A stretch of 64,000 nucleotides of DNA, taken from NCBI RefSeq assembly GCF_900108515.1, contig NZ_FNWW01000010.1, positions 1-64,000 of the forward strand, given 5' to 3'. Origin of the DNA: Halobacillus karajensis (GTDB lineage: Bacteria; Bacillota; Bacilli; Bacillales; Halobacillaceae). Under the pieces are notes generated by a model. The model was not told where the DNA came from. It did not search any database and was given only the letters and a program-made list of their open reading frames with translations. Below are positions 1 to 8,941 of this stretch, piece by piece (positions within the stretch are counted from its first letter, which is position 1; each line of letters begins with the position of its first letter). The translations under genes and the position numbers were made by a program.

Positions 1-133
1 CCCCTTGAGATGAGATTTCCCTTTGCTTTAAGCAAATAAGATCCCTCAGAGACGATGAGGTTGATAGGTCCGAGGTGGAAGCGTGGTGACACGTGGAGCT
101 GACGGATACTAATGGATCGATGACTTATCTATC
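1..133 (+). rRNA. 23S rRNA, 3' end (partial)
   Basis: The first 130 bases match the conserved 3' end of bacterial 23S rRNA, including the GACGATGAGGTTGATAGG block and the terminal GACGGATACTAAT segment. The gene enters from outside the window. The exact 3' end is approximate. It lies about 90 bp upstream of the 5S gene, as in Bacillus rrn operons. Confidence 0.93.
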
Positions 134-223
134 TGATCAATATCGTTCGTGAAAAGACCCTTCCTTTTTCATTCTTGAATGTTTCCTTATCCAGTTTTGA
201 GGGTTTACCTCAAACTTTATATT

Positions 224-340
224 GATGTGGTGGTGAAGGCGAAGAGGTCACACCTGTTCCCATGCCGAACACAGCAGTTAAGCTCTTCAGCGCCGATGGT
301 AGTCGGGTTTACCCCCGTGAGAGTAGGACGCCGCCACATT
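224..340 (+). rRNA. 5S rRNA
   Basis: About 116 nt with the typical Bacillus 5S blocks: GGTGGTGAAGGCGAAGAGG, then CCGAACACAGCAGTTAAGC, then GAGAGTAGGACGCCGCC. The 5' TGTGGTGG and 3' CGCCACAT ends pair to form helix I. It is the third gene of the rrn operon and is followed by two tRNAs. Confidence 0.95.
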
Positions 341-383
341 GATTACTCTTTCCTTATTGTTGCTTTTGTAGATGTTACATTAT

Positions 384-458
384 TCCAACGTAGCTCAGTG
401 GTAGAGCAATCGGCTGTTAACCGATCGGTCGTAGGTTCGAATCCTACCGTTGGAGCCA
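384..458 (+). tRNA. tRNA-Asn (GTT)
   Basis: Full cloverleaf: acceptor TCCAACG pairs with CGTTGGA, the T-loop is GGTTCGAATCC, and the anticodon loop carries GTT. CCA is encoded. It lies downstream of 5S in the rrn operon. Confidence 0.96.
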
Positions 459-461
459 CTT

Positions 462-533
<72 letters not shown>

Positions 534-584
534 CTTAAAGATCTTAATTTGAAAACTTTTCGTAAATATAAATGATACATATTC

Positions 585-625
585 AAAGCTTTCATTCTAA
601 AAAAAAGAATGAAAGCTTTTTTGTC
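585..625 (+). terminator. Intrinsic terminator of the rrn-tRNA operon
   Basis: AAAGCTTTCATTCT pairs with AGAATGAAAGCTTT around an A-rich loop and is followed by a T run. Confidence 0.9.
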
Positions 626-1322
626 GTTTAAAATTGTAAATTTTCCTGACCGACGCCTTTTGAAGTGGGGTTATCCACAACCCTTAAGTCAATTTCTCTC
701 CATGACAAAAATAGTTATGGGGAGTTTTGTCTTAACGTTGTCAGAGGCAGGTTAAGTTTTTTATGCTTTTAGTCCTATAATATGATCGGTTATGTTTTAA
801 ATAATAATCCCATATGTCGAATTGCAAACAATTATGTAAGTGAAGCTCTTTTTGAGAGGGGTCATTTCACCTACATCATTCTAAGTTTCATGTGTGTTCT
901 ACAAAAAGGGGTGAAATTGGGTTATTTAACCTTTATCTCCCCTTATCCCCCACAACTTTCCCAAGTTTATGAAGTAGCCTACCTTTTTCTTACCGAAAAT
1001 ATATCTTAAGCGTTTTTTTAGACCCTTACTTCCCAAGTTTTCCCTGCCTTTTTTCAATCTGGTAAACCAATAGTTTTAGGTATTAAGATTACCTTTCTTC
1101 TGTAAATTGTTAAAATTTATCAAAAAATTGTTTATTTAGTACAAAATGTTTACAGATAGAATAGTCTCAGAGTAGATACGTCCTTATTTTACCAATAAAT
1201 ATAGAGGAATTTGGAACTGTAGGATAGCATGTTTTGTAACACCTTGAGAATTCGGCATGGTAGAAAATTGTTGGAAGGGAGGTGCAGGAAGGAAAAGAAG
1301 TAGGAATATCTATTAAAAAGGG
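626..1322. other. Intergenic gap upstream of the S8 protease; no gene seen
   Basis: About 700 bp between the rrn terminator and the protease gene. No open frame here has a ribosome binding site or recognisable product. The last 200 bp are AT-rich. They contain possible weak promoter elements, TTTACA near 1150 and TAGATA near 1174, but no convincing consensus. A strong GGAAGGGAGGTG block at about 1273 is not placed correctly for any start. Confidence 0.5.
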
Positions 1323-4300
1323 GTGAAGGTATTGCGAAAAAAGAAGAAGACAAGAGTGAAATCGGTTAGTTTATTGCTCATCTCTGTCATGATTCTTGCT
1401 ATGTTTAATATGACTGCCAGTGCTTCAGAGCAAAAATCAAACAGTTTAGCAATGAATGACAGCAACCAGGTTAAAAGTAAAGTGAATGAGGATCTTGTTG
1501 ATTCTTTTAAAGGGGAAGAACAAGTTACGTATTTGGTCAAAATGAAGGAACAAGCAGAGACGAAAAAAGCAGCAAATGAGGCTGTTTCAAAATTGAAAGA
1601 TAGCAAAGCTTCTGCAAAAGAAGTGAAGCGAGTGAAGACATCTGCTGTTGTTAATGAGTTACGTGCCACAGCGAAAGAGACACAGCACTCGTTGGAAAAA
1701 TACTTAAATAAGGCAAAAGAACAAGGAGATGTAAAGTCCTTTGATTCTTTTTATATTGTCAATGCGATTTCTGTCACGAGTAATGAAAAGGCGATGAACG
1801 AGATTGCTGCTTTTGAAGAAGTGGAAAAAGTACTCCCCAACCGCACGAGGGAAATCTTCCATCCACTTGATTTATCTAAGGAAAAGTCTAAGGCTGATCC
1901 CTTGGAAGTGGAATCCTGGGGGGTTGACCGGGTAGGCGCAGAACAAGTTTGGAATGAAACAGGGATAGATGGGTCAGGTATTGTGGTTGCTAATATTGAT
2001 ACCGGTGTCCAGTGGGATCACCCAGGTTTACTCGAAAAGTACCGAGGGTTTAATGCAGCTAACCCTGATGAAGTAGACCATGAATTTAATTGGTATGATG
2101 CAACAGCCAATGCATCTGAACCCTATGATGATCAAGGGCACGGAACCCACACAATGGGAACCATGGTTGGTTCAGAAGCCGATGGCTCTAATCAAGTAGG
2201 TGTGGCCCCGGGGGCAACTTGGATAGCAGTTAAAGCGTTTACTGCTGCGGGCGGTACGGATGTAGACTTATTAGATGCAGCAGAATGGTTATTAGCCCCT
2301 AAAGATGAAGAGGGAAATCCCCATCCAGAAAAAGCACCAGACGTCATTAACAACTCATGGGGCGGTGGGCCTGGCCTAGATGAATGGTATCGTGAAATGG
2401 TTCAAAACTGGAGAAATGCAGGTATTGCTCCAGTATTTTCAGCAGGTAATGATGGAGACGCAGGGGATGGCAGTATTGCTGCACCCGCAAATTATCCTGA
2501 ATCCATTGCTGTTGGGGCTACTGATATCAATGATGGACTAGCCTATTTCTCTTCGGTTGGCCCTTCTCCTTATGAGGGAGAAATTAAACCAGACATTTCC
2601 GCTCCAGGCGTTAACATTAATTCTACTGTTCCAGGTAGTGATTATGATGACACCTATAGTGGGACCTCCATGGCTGGCCCTCACGTGGCTGGTATCATTG
2701 CTTTATTGCTAGAAGCAGATCAAACCTTGAATGTAGATCAAATAGAAGAGTTGCTCTTTGAAACGGCAGATTCTACTACAAGTGATGAATACCCAGAGGC
2801 TCCTAATGAGGGATTTGGGCACGGGATTAGTAACGCTTACACGGCCGTATCTGCTGTTGTCTCTGGGATTGGTGAGGTTACAGGGAATGTTTATCAAGAA
2901 GGGGAAGATACAGAAGCCCCGGTAATCGAACATGAAGCATTGGAACAGTCTTACAAGGGACTCGAATTACCAATCGTGGCTGATGTTTCTGATAATGTCA
3001 GTATTGACCATGTAGAAGTCAGATACAGTGTTGATGGTCAAGAATGGCAGTCGGTTGACGGGGAATTGATTGATGGCAACTTCGAGAGTGGAACATACCA
3101 GGCATCTATTCCTGGTGATGAATTAAACGGAGATTCCCTGGAGTATAAACTTTTTGCCATTGACTTTGGTGGCCATGAAGTTGAATCCGGTGTTTACAAC
3201 GTCACTTTGGAAAGTGGCATCACAGTTGGTTATTCTCAAGACTTTGAAACAACCCCTGCTGGATGGGTTTCCTTTGGGGAAAATAACTCTTGGGAATGGG
3301 GAGAGCCTGTTTCCGGACCTGAAGGAGCTGCTTCAGGTGAAAAGGTTTATGCTACAAACCTTGATGGGAACTATGATTCTGATTCCGATATGACATTAAG
3401 ACTTCCTCCTGTTGAAGTACCCGAAGGTGAATCCTATCTTCAATTTGAAACATGGTACCACTTAGAAAGAAATTACGATTATGGTCATGTAGTCGTTTCC
3501 ACAGATAATGAAAACTGGGAGCAGCTCGCCGAGTTTAATAATGAATCCGGTGACTGGGTGGAGTCTCAAGTTGAATTATCTGATTACGCAGGTCAAACCA
3601 TTTATGTTGGTTTCCATGTTGAAACGGATTTCAGTGTGGTGAAAGATGGGTGGTATATCGATGATGTCACGTTGACAGACCAATCCTCAGAGACTTCTGC
3701 AAAACTCCATAAGTCAAACAAGGCAAATAACGATAAGAAATTAGGAGTGGAAGATTCCTCGGAGCAAACGAAGTCCAATAATAAGAAGGAAAAAGTAAAG
3801 CCTAAGAGTCTTTTTCCTGGTCCGTTTGAAAACGTTCAAGGACCGTTAATGGAATCTGGAAAGGTAGATACTTCACCTATCAGCCCGAATGTATTACCGC
3901 TTGAAGCGACAGTAACAGTGCTTGAAACAGAGAAATCTGTAACAACAGATCCTTCTGACGGAAGTTACCGAATGTTAACTGCAGCAGGTGACTATACTCT
4001 GGAAGCCTCTGCTTACGGATATGAGTCAAGTACAGATGAAGTGGTTATTCCTGAAGATGGGCAAGTAAATGCCAACTTTACTCTTGAGCCTACTCCTTCT
4101 GGTGAAGTAACAGGTACTGTAACAAATGAAAAAACAGGAGAGCCTATTGAAGGTGCCACTGTTTATGTTGTAGAAGACGCTGCTGTTCCTCCTGCTGTAA
4201 CAGATGAAGATGGTGTTTACTCGTTGACAGCTTATGAAGGAGACTACACGTTAGAGGTAAGGGCACCGAATTATAAGGGAGCAGAAGCCGCCGTGACTGT

Positions 4301-5681
4301 GGTAGGAAATGAAACGGCAACTGTAGATGTGGCGTTAGAACCATTTATTGGGTTCCCTGGAGAAATTGGTTATGACGACGGCACGGCAGAAAACGCCCGC
4401 GCCTTTTATGACGCTGGGAATGCTTGGGCAGTAAGAATGTCTCTTGAAGAAGGACAATCGCAAGCATTGGTGACAGGTGGTTTATTTAGATTTTGGGGAG
4501 AAGACTTCCCGGTTCCAGGGGGCACAGAGTTTGCTGTCGCTGTATATGACTCAAGTGGTCCAGATGGTGCTCCCGGCGAACAGCTGCTTGGCCCAATTGA
4601 TGCAGAAGCACTTCGTAACGGAGAATGGACAGAAGTGGATCTATCCGATGAGGGAGTTGTCGTAAATGACGATTTCTACATGGTTTATATCCAAACGCAC
4701 CCTAATCCGAACACCCCGGCTCTGGCTACTGATGAAAACGGAGATAATGCCGGTCGTAGTTGGCAGCAGGTCGGTGGAGTATGGAGTCCTTCCCCGAGTG
4801 CCGAAGGGAACTATATGATTCGTGCTACAGTGGACTATGAAGCAGAAACGCCTGTGATTGAATCACCAGTGGATGGAACATTTACAAACGAAGAAATAGT
4901 AACAGTCGAAGGAAGCGGTTCCCCTTCAACCTCTGTTGTCATTTACAATGGGGATGAAGAAGTGGCTACGACCGAAGTAACGGATGAAGGTAAATTTGCA
5001 ACAGATATTGAGTTAAATGAAAAGGCAAATGAACTTACTGCCATCTCTGTTACTGATAATGGAAACACGGATCCGTCTACTCCTGTCATCGTGACATTAG
5101 ATCAAGTGAGTCCTGAACTTTCCATTACTTCTCCTGAGGATGGGGACAAACTCAACAACGAAGTTACAACGGTAGAAGGAGTCGTAGATGAAGAATTCCT
5201 TGATCAAGTGACGGTTAATGGTCAGGATGCAACTGTTAATGAAGATGGAACATTTAGTAAGCGGCTGATTCTAGATGAAGGTGAAAATGTGATCGAAGTA
5301 GAAGCTTTAGACGAAGCTGGTAATAGTGCAACAGATGAAGTGGCGGTTGAAGCCGATTACACGGCTCCTGAGATTTCTCAGTTAACACCGGAAGAAGATC
5401 TATTTTTACAGTCTGGTGAGAGTGTGAAAATTGAATTTGATTCTGAGCATGGGTTGAATGCTTCTTTCTATATAAAGATGCCTTTAACTAACTTCTCCGT
5501 TCTCTCACAAGCTACTGAGCTTCCTATGATGGAAGTAGAAGATGGCCACTATGTAGGATATTGGACGGCAACTTCGAATTTGAAAGCTGAAGGTGCTGAA
5601 GTTGTAGTCAAGGTTGAAGATGACTTTGGTAACACAACGGAACAAGCAGCAGAAGGGAAACTGTTTATTAATCAGGAATAA
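1323..5681 (+). CDS. bpr: Secreted subtilisin-family protease, bacillopeptidase F type
   Basis: A 1452-residue exported S8 serine endopeptidase, close to the ~1430 residues of B. subtilis Bpr. A Lys/Arg-rich signal peptide ends at the ASA motif near residue 35. An I9-type propeptide follows (about 65-175). The catalytic domain shows the triad: Asp in NIDTG (about 226), His in GHGTHT (about 273) and Ser in GTSMAGPH (about 449), with the oxyanion Asn in INNSWGG (about 343). Downstream are a jelly-roll/MAM-like module (about 640-790), carboxypeptidase-regulatory-type beta repeats (about 860-1010) and Big-like repeats to the end. Many Asp and Glu residues suggest a salt-adapted extracellular enzyme. 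The GTG at 1323 gives the longest frame. The SD-like AAGGGGTGA at 1318-1326 fits a TTG start at 1332 better. The gene sits between an rrn operon and a tRNA cluster and has its own terminator. Confidence 0.9.
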   Translation: MKVLRKKKKTRVKSVSLLLISVMILAMFNMTASASEQKSNSLAMNDSNQVKSKVNEDLVDSFKGEEQVTYLVKMKEQAETKKAANEAVSKLKDSKASAKEVKRVKTSAVVNELRATAKETQHSLEKYLNKAKEQGDVKSFDSFYIVNAISVTSNEKAMNEIAAFEEVEKVLPNRTREIFHPLDLSKEKSKADPLEVESWGVDRVGAEQVWNETGIDGSGIVVANIDTGVQWDHPGLLEKYRGFNAANPDEVDHEFNWYDATANASEPYDDQGHGTHTMGTMVGSEADGSNQVGVAPGATWIAVKAFTAAGGTDVDLLDAAEWLLAPKDEEGNPHPEKAPDVINNSWGGGPGLDEWYREMVQNWRNAGIAPVFSAGNDGDAGDGSIAAPANYPESIAVGATDINDGLAYFSSVGPSPYEGEIKPDISAPGVNINSTVPGSDYDDTYSGTSMAGPHVAGIIALLLEADQTLNVDQIEELLFETADSTTSDEYPEAPNEGFGHGISNAYTAVSAVVSGIGEVTGNVYQEGEDTEAPVIEHEALEQSYKGLELPIVADVSDNVSIDHVEVRYSVDGQEWQSVDGELIDGNFESGTYQASIPGDELNGDSLEYKLFAIDFGGHEVESGVYNVTLESGITVGYSQDFETTPAGWVSFGENNSWEWGEPVSGPEGAASGEKVYATNLDGNYDSDSDMTLRLPPVEVPEGESYLQFETWYHLERNYDYGHVVVSTDNENWEQLAEFNNESGDWVESQVELSDYAGQTIYVGFHVETDFSVVKDGWYIDDVTLTDQSSETSAKLHKSNKANNDKKLGVEDSSEQTKSNNKKEKVKPKSLFPGPFENVQGPLMESGKVDTSPISPNVLPLEATVTVLETEKSVTTDPSDGSYRMLTAAGDYTLEASAYGYESSTDEVVIPEDGQVNANFTLEPTPSGEVTGTVTNEKTGEPIEGATVYVVEDAAVPPAVTDEDGVYSLTAYEGDYTLEVRAPNYKGAEAAVTVVGNETATVDVALEPFIGFPGEIGYDDGTAENARAFYDAGNAWAVRMSLEEGQSQALVTGGLFRFWGEDFPVPGGTEFAVAVYDSSGPDGAPGEQLLGPIDAEALRNGEWTEVDLSDEGVVVNDDFYMVYIQTHPNPNTPALATDENGDNAGRSWQQVGGVWSPSPSAEGNYMIRATVDYEAETPVIESPVDGTFTNEEIVTVEGSGSPSTSVVIYNGDEEVATTEVTDEGKFATDIELNEKANELTAISVTDNGNTDPSTPVIVTLDQVSPELSITSPEDGDKLNNEVTTVEGVVDEEFLDQVTVNGQDATVNEDGTFSKRLILDEGENVIEVEALDEAGNSATDEVAVEADYTAPEISQLTPEEDLFLQSGESVKIEFDSEHGLNASFYIKMPLTNFSVLSQATELPMMEVEDGHYVGYWTATSNLKAEGAEVVVKVEDDFGNTTEQAAEGKLFINQE

Positions 5682-5686
5682 CTAAA

Positions 5687-5723
5687 GAAGACCGTCAAAG
5701 CAAATGTTTGGCGGTCTTTTTTA
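5687..5723 (+). terminator. Terminator of the S8 protease gene
   Basis: AAGACCGTCAAA pairs with TTTGGCGGTCTT (one G-T pair), followed by TTTTTT. Confidence 0.9.
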
Positions 5724-5772
5724 CGTCGTATAGCAGTCAAATTATTTGAAAATATAGACTTTAAAAATTCCC

Positions 5773-5802
5773 TTTACATTTTGATGGTCTATTGTATATA
5801 AT
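5773..5802 (+). promoter_or_regulatory. Sigma-A-type promoter of the tRNA cluster
   Basis: TTTACA (5773-5778) and TATAAT (5797-5802) are separated by 18 bp. The -10 is about 50 bp upstream of tRNA-Glu, the first gene of the cluster. Confidence 0.75.
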
Positions 5803-5852
5803 GATAATTGTCAGTTTGAGAGAAAACAAAAAACGACAAACGGCAACACTTG

Positions 5853-5927
5853 GGCCCGTTGGTCAAGTGGTTAAGACACCGCCCTTTCACGGCGGTAACA
5901 CGGGTTCGAATCCCGTACGGGTCACCA
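5853..5927 (+). tRNA. tRNA-Glu (TTC)
   Basis: Acceptor GGCCCGT pairs with ACGGGTC (one G-T). The anticodon loop is CTTTCAC, and CCA is encoded. First gene of the eight-tRNA cluster. The order Glu-Val-Thr-Tyr-Gln resembles the cluster upstream of sigW in B. subtilis. Confidence 0.96.
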
Positions 5928-5933
5928 CTTACC

Positions 5934-6009
5934 GGAGGATTAGCTCAGCTGGGAGAGCACTTGCCTTACAAGCAAGGGGTCGCAGGTTCGAACCCTGCAT
6001 CCTCCACCA
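5934..6009 (+). tRNA. tRNA-Val (TAC)
   Basis: Acceptor GGAGGAT pairs with ATCCTCC. The anticodon loop CTTACAA lies within a CTTGC/GCAAG stem. CCA is encoded. Confidence 0.96.
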
Positions 6010-6024
6010 TTAATTCTATAGCAT

Positions 6025-6100
6025 GCCGGCCTAGCTCAACTGGCAGAGCAACTGATTTGTAATCAGTAGGTTGGGGGTTCAAGTCCTCTGGCCGGCACCA
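6025..6100 (+). tRNA. tRNA-Thr (TGT)
   Basis: Acceptor GCCGGCC pairs with GGCCGGC. The anticodon loop TTTGTAA gives TGT. CCA is encoded. Confidence 0.96.
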
Positions 6101-6115
6101 CTTCATAGTCAAAGT

Positions 6116-6201
6116 GGAGGGATAGCGAAGTTGGCCAAACGCGGCGGACTGTAAATCCGCTCCCATCGGGTTCGTAGGTTCGAGTCCTACTCCCTCCACC
6201 A
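6116..6201 (+). tRNA. tRNA-Tyr (GTA)
   Basis: An 86-nt class II tRNA with a long variable arm. Acceptor GGAGGGA pairs with TCCCTCC. The anticodon loop CTGTAAA gives GTA. CCA is encoded. Confidence 0.96.
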
Positions 6202-6313
6202 TTTATTTTCTTGACTATTAACGCTGACATCCACGATTTCAGCTATTTTTTATGAAAATAAACAAATGATTGTATAATGATCTTTAAATAGTATATACTA
6301 TTTTTGATACTGT

Positions 6314-6388
6314 TGGGCCATAGCCAAGCGGTAAGGCAACGGTTTTTGGTACCGTCATGCGCTGGTTCGAATCCAGCTGGCCCAGCCA
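6314..6388 (+). tRNA. tRNA-Gln (TTG)
   Basis: Acceptor TGGGCCA pairs with TGGCCCA. The anticodon loop TTTTGGT gives TTG, and CCA is encoded. The 112-bp gap before it holds a TATAAT (6273-6278) and an 18-bp perfect palindrome (6286-6303). Gln and the genes after it may therefore have a second promoter, although no good -35 is visible. Confidence 0.96.
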
Positions 6389-6426
6389 TTTTTTAAAAGA
6401 TGTTATACTAGTTCATTTCATGATAC

Positions 6427-6499
6427 GAGCCATTAGCTCAGCTGGTAGAGCATCTGACTTTTAATCAGAGGGTCGAAGGTTCGAATCCTTCATGGCTCA
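6427..6499 (+). tRNA. tRNA-Lys (TTT)
   Basis: Acceptor GAGCCAT pairs with ATGGCTC. The anticodon loop CTTTTAA gives TTT. CCA is not encoded. Confidence 0.95.
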
Positions 6500-6516
6500 T
6501 CTTTTTATTTATATAA

Positions 6517-6591
6517 GCGGGAGTAGTTCAGTGGTAGAACACCACCTTGCCAAGGTGGGGGTCGCGGGTTCGAATCCCGTCTCCCGCTCCA
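6517..6591 (+). tRNA. tRNA-Gly (GCC)
   Basis: Acceptor GCGGGAG pairs with CTCCCGC. The anticodon loop CTTGCCA gives GCC. CCA is encoded. Confidence 0.96.
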
Positions 6592-6594
6592 TAC

Positions 6595-6667
6595 GGGGCC
6601 TTAGCTCAGCTGGGAGAGCGCCTGCTTTGCACGCAGGAGGTCAGCGGTTCGATCCCGCTAGGCTCCA
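6595..6667 (+). tRNA. tRNA-Ala (TGC)
   Basis: Acceptor GGGGCCT pairs with AGGCTCC (one G-T). The anticodon loop TTTGCAC gives TGC. CCA is not encoded. Last gene of the cluster. Confidence 0.95.
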
Positions 6668-6673
6668 CTCCTT

Positions 6674-6706
6674 AAACCTGACATCAGCAGATGTCAGGTT
6701 TTTATT
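6674..6706 (+). terminator. Terminator of the tRNA cluster
   Basis: AACCTGACATC pairs perfectly with GATGTCAGGTT around AGCA, followed by a T run. Confidence 0.93.
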
Positions 6707-7038
6707 TATTTAGGGAATATTAAATTTCAATAATTGCAGGCAGGCCCTTCTTGAAACAGTTGTATCCAGAGGAAGCTCCTCAAGGCTATAGTTTCCCCTT
6801 TTTAGTCGTTTATCGAAGATTCCTCCCTTCCCTTGGTTTGGTGTTTGATGTCGCAGAGAAAAAACATCAGGCTTGTCTTCATTCAGGAGAAAGGGAGAGA
6901 GAAGTCTTTGTGCTTCGATGCACAAGCTTATTGATGAATTAGGAAGGATATGTGCAAAAGGCCCAAAACTTTGTAAAAATGCATGATTACATACGTTTTC
7001 ATACTGTTTTCCGTATATATATGCACAAACATGTCCAG
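6707..7038. other. Gap between tRNA cluster and arginase; no gene seen
   Basis: About 330 bp. No open frame has a usable ribosome binding site. A short hairpin, GTGC/GCAC flanked by TTT/AAG, lies near 6908-6925. No known motif was recognised. Confidence 0.4.
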
Positions 7039-7068
7039 TTGAGTCATCTAAAGAAAAACGGATACAAT
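7039..7068 (+). promoter_or_regulatory. Candidate sigma-A promoter of rocF
   Basis: TTGAGT (7039-7044) and TACAAT (7063-7068) are 18 bp apart. The -10 ends 28 bp before the rocF ATG. B. subtilis rocF uses sigma-L, and no -24/-12 motif is apparent here. Confidence 0.6.
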
Positions 7069-7096
7069 TATAGTAGAGAAAAAAGGAGGAACTTTA

Positions 7097-8002
7097 ATGA
7101 ATAAACAGCTTTCAGTTATCGGTGTACCTATGGACCTTGGACAAATGCGCCGAGGGGTAGATATGGGACCGAGCGCAATTCGTTATGCGGGAATGGTTGA
7201 ACGTCTAGAACAATTGAAATTTGATATTGAAGACCTTGGGGACATTGAAATTCCTCGCCCAGATCCAAGCGCAGCAGATATTAAACAGGACAACCTGCGT
7301 AATCTTAATGAAATTGCAGAAGGAAGCCGTCGTCTAGCAAAGGCGGTAGACGAAGTGATAGAGAATAAGCGTTTCCCGTTAGTGCTCGGTGGAGATCATA
7401 GTATTGCCATGGGTACACTTGCGGGTGTTTCAAAGCATTATGATAACCTGGGAGTCATTTGGTATGACGCTCACGGAGATTTAAATACTGCGGACAGTTC
7501 GCCATCTGGAAACATACATGGGATGCCGCTTGCGGTAAGCTTAGGAATTGGTCATGAAAAGCTAACAAGCATCCATGATTATGAGCCGAAAATTAAACCT
7601 GAAAATATTGTTATTATCGGTGCTCGTTCCTTAGATGAAGGAGAGAGGGTATTGATTGAAGAGAAAGGCATCAAAGTCTACACAATGCATGAGGTGGACC
7701 GTATGGGCATGACGCAGGTCGTGGATGAGACGGTTAGTTATTTGAAAGATCGTACAGATGGTGTCCATTTAAGTCTGGATCTTGATGGTTTGGACCCTAA
7801 TGAAGCTCCGGGCGTAGGAACTCCGGTGATTGGTGGTTTGAGTTATCGTGAGAGTCACCTTGCTATGGAAATGCTCTATCAGTCTGGAATGATTACTTCT
7901 GCTGAATTCGTTGAAGTGAATCCGATTTTAGATGAAAAAAATAAAACCGCTAGTGTAGCAGTAGGTCTGATGGGGTCTCTATTTGGTGAAAGCTTGAAAT
8001 AA
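7097..8002 (+). CDS. rocF: Arginase
   Basis: A 301-residue arginase that hydrolyses L-arginine to ornithine and urea in the cytoplasm. The binuclear Mn2+ site is visible: GGDHS near residue 98, DAHGD near 123 and DLDGLDP near 225. The C-terminal AEFVEVNP segment is typical of the family. The length is normal. AAAGGAGGAACTTTA-ATG decides the start. The gene stands alone, with its own promoter and terminator, upstream of sigW. Ornithine or glutamate supply is the expected role. Confidence 0.95.
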   Translation: MNKQLSVIGVPMDLGQMRRGVDMGPSAIRYAGMVERLEQLKFDIEDLGDIEIPRPDPSAADIKQDNLRNLNEIAEGSRRLAKAVDEVIENKRFPLVLGGDHSIAMGTLAGVSKHYDNLGVIWYDAHGDLNTADSSPSGNIHGMPLAVSLGIGHEKLTSIHDYEPKIKPENIVIIGARSLDEGERVLIEEKGIKVYTMHEVDRMGMTQVVDETVSYLKDRTDGVHLSLDLDGLDPNEAPGVGTPVIGGLSYRESHLAMEMLYQSGMITSAEFVEVNPILDEKNKTASVAVGLMGSLFGESLK

Positions 8003-8010
8003 TGTACCTG

Positions 8011-8205
8011 TTAACAGTAACCCGCTTTCTTTAAGGCGGGTTGCTGTTTTTTATATATCAAAGCATCATATTCGTTTAACAAGCGATCTAATTTTACACT
8101 AACTTGCACAACTTCAGGCGAGCTAAGTTTATGGAGGCTGGCTAATCGAGCCATTTCCTTCCGACAGGCTTCGATTTCTCTCTTCAAAGCAGTCTCTTGC
8201 GTCAT
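8011..8205 (-). CDS. Spo0E-family aspartyl-phosphate phosphatase
   Basis: A 64-residue helical protein containing the family signature Ser-x-x-Leu-Asp (SVKLD, about residues 36-40) followed by LLNEYD. Spo0E-like phosphatases dephosphorylate Spo0A~P and delay sporulation. TAGGAGGACAATATT precedes the ATG, an excellent ribosome binding site. The gene is convergent with rocF. Its last 13 codons (KKQQPALKKAGYC) are read from the antisense of the rocF terminator hairpin, so the two 3' ends overlap. Family assignment is good; the exact paralogue cannot be named. Confidence 0.8.
   Translation of the reverse strand: MTQETALKREIEACRKEMARLASLHKLSSPEVVQVSVKLDRLLNEYDALIYKKQQPALKKAGYC
8013..8053 (+). terminator. 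rocF terminator embedded in the opposite gene
   Basis: CAGTAACCCGC pairs with GCGGGTTGCTG and is followed by TTTTTT on the plus strand. The same bases encode the C-terminus of the Spo0E-like protein on the minus strand. Confidence 0.9.
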
Positions 8206-8298
8206 AATATTGTCCTCCTAAGAAATTTTTTACATTTACAGCTTTATAACCGATACTAAAAAAAGTTAAACTTATATTAGCAAAAAAGATGAAATTTA

Positions 8299-8325
8299 TG
8301 AAACTTTTAGGCGAGGTCATCCGTA
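8299..8325 (+). promoter_or_regulatory. Autoregulatory sigma-W promoter
   Basis: TGAAAC (8299-8304), a 17-bp spacer and CGTA (8322-8325) match the sigma-W consensus. It lies 38 bp upstream of sigW. Confidence 0.88.
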
Positions 8326-8362
8326 AAAGGTATCGACCGCACGTATAGCGGAGGTATAGAAG

Positions 8363-8926
8363 ATGGAAACCATAATTAAACAAAAAATAAAAGAGGTCAA
8401 GAAGGGCGACCAATCGGCATTTGAAGACATTGTTTCTTTCTACCAGAACAAAGTCTTCCATATTTGCCTCCGTATGATTGGGAACTCGTATGAAGCAGAG
8501 GATCTAGCGCAGGAGGCATTTATCCGGGCTTATACAAATATCCATACGTTTGATGAAAAACGTAAATTTTCAACTTGGTTGTATAGAATTGCGACCAACT
8601 TATCCATCGACCGGATCCGTAAGAAAAAGCCTGACTATCATTTGGATGCTGAAGTGAAGGGGACGGAAGGGTTGGATATGTACTCGCAATTAGCCGCTGA
8701 TCAAGCCTTGCCGGAAGAAGAAGTGGAAAGTCTTGAGCTTCAGACATACATTCACAGAGAGATTTTGGCCTTGCCGCCGAAGTACCGGAGTGTTATTGTA
8801 CTTCGCTATTTAGACGAACTGGCTCTTCAAGAAATTGCGGAAGTGCTGGAAATTCCAGTAGGAACCGTCAAGACAAGGGTGCATCGAGGCAGAGAGGCTT
8901 TACGTAAGAGGCTTCGACATGTGTGA
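8363..8926 (+). CDS. sigW: ECF RNA polymerase sigma factor SigW
   Basis: 187 residues, the same length as B. subtilis SigW. Region 2 (about 20-90) contains AEDLAQEAFIRAY and the promoter-melting segment. Region 4 (about 125-182) ends in VGTVKTRVHRGREALRKRL. SigW directs the response to envelope stress and antimicrobial compounds. The ribosome binding site is GCGGAGGTATAGAAG. The gene is preceded by a sigma-W-type promoter, so it controls itself, and it is followed 15 nt later by its anti-sigma gene. Gene order with cdaA-cdaR-glmM-glmS is the same as in B. subtilis. Confidence 0.97.
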   Translation: METIIKQKIKEVKKGDQSAFEDIVSFYQNKVFHICLRMIGNSYEAEDLAQEAFIRAYTNIHTFDEKRKFSTWLYRIATNLSIDRIRKKKPDYHLDAEVKGTEGLDMYSQLAADQALPEEEVESLELQTYIHREILALPPKYRSVIVLRYLDELALQEIAEVLEIPVGTVKTRVHRGREALRKRLRHV

Positions 8927-8941
8927 AGGAGTTGAGAGGGA

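Noticed and set aside
782-1009. 75-codon frame in the gap before the protease
   Set aside because: No SD, composition unlike neighbouring genes, no recognisable motif.
5792-6713. Several 70-78 codon frames in the tRNA cluster on both strands
   Set aside because: They are translations of tRNA genes; the repeated SSGRA/GSNP-like peptides come from the conserved T-loop sequence.
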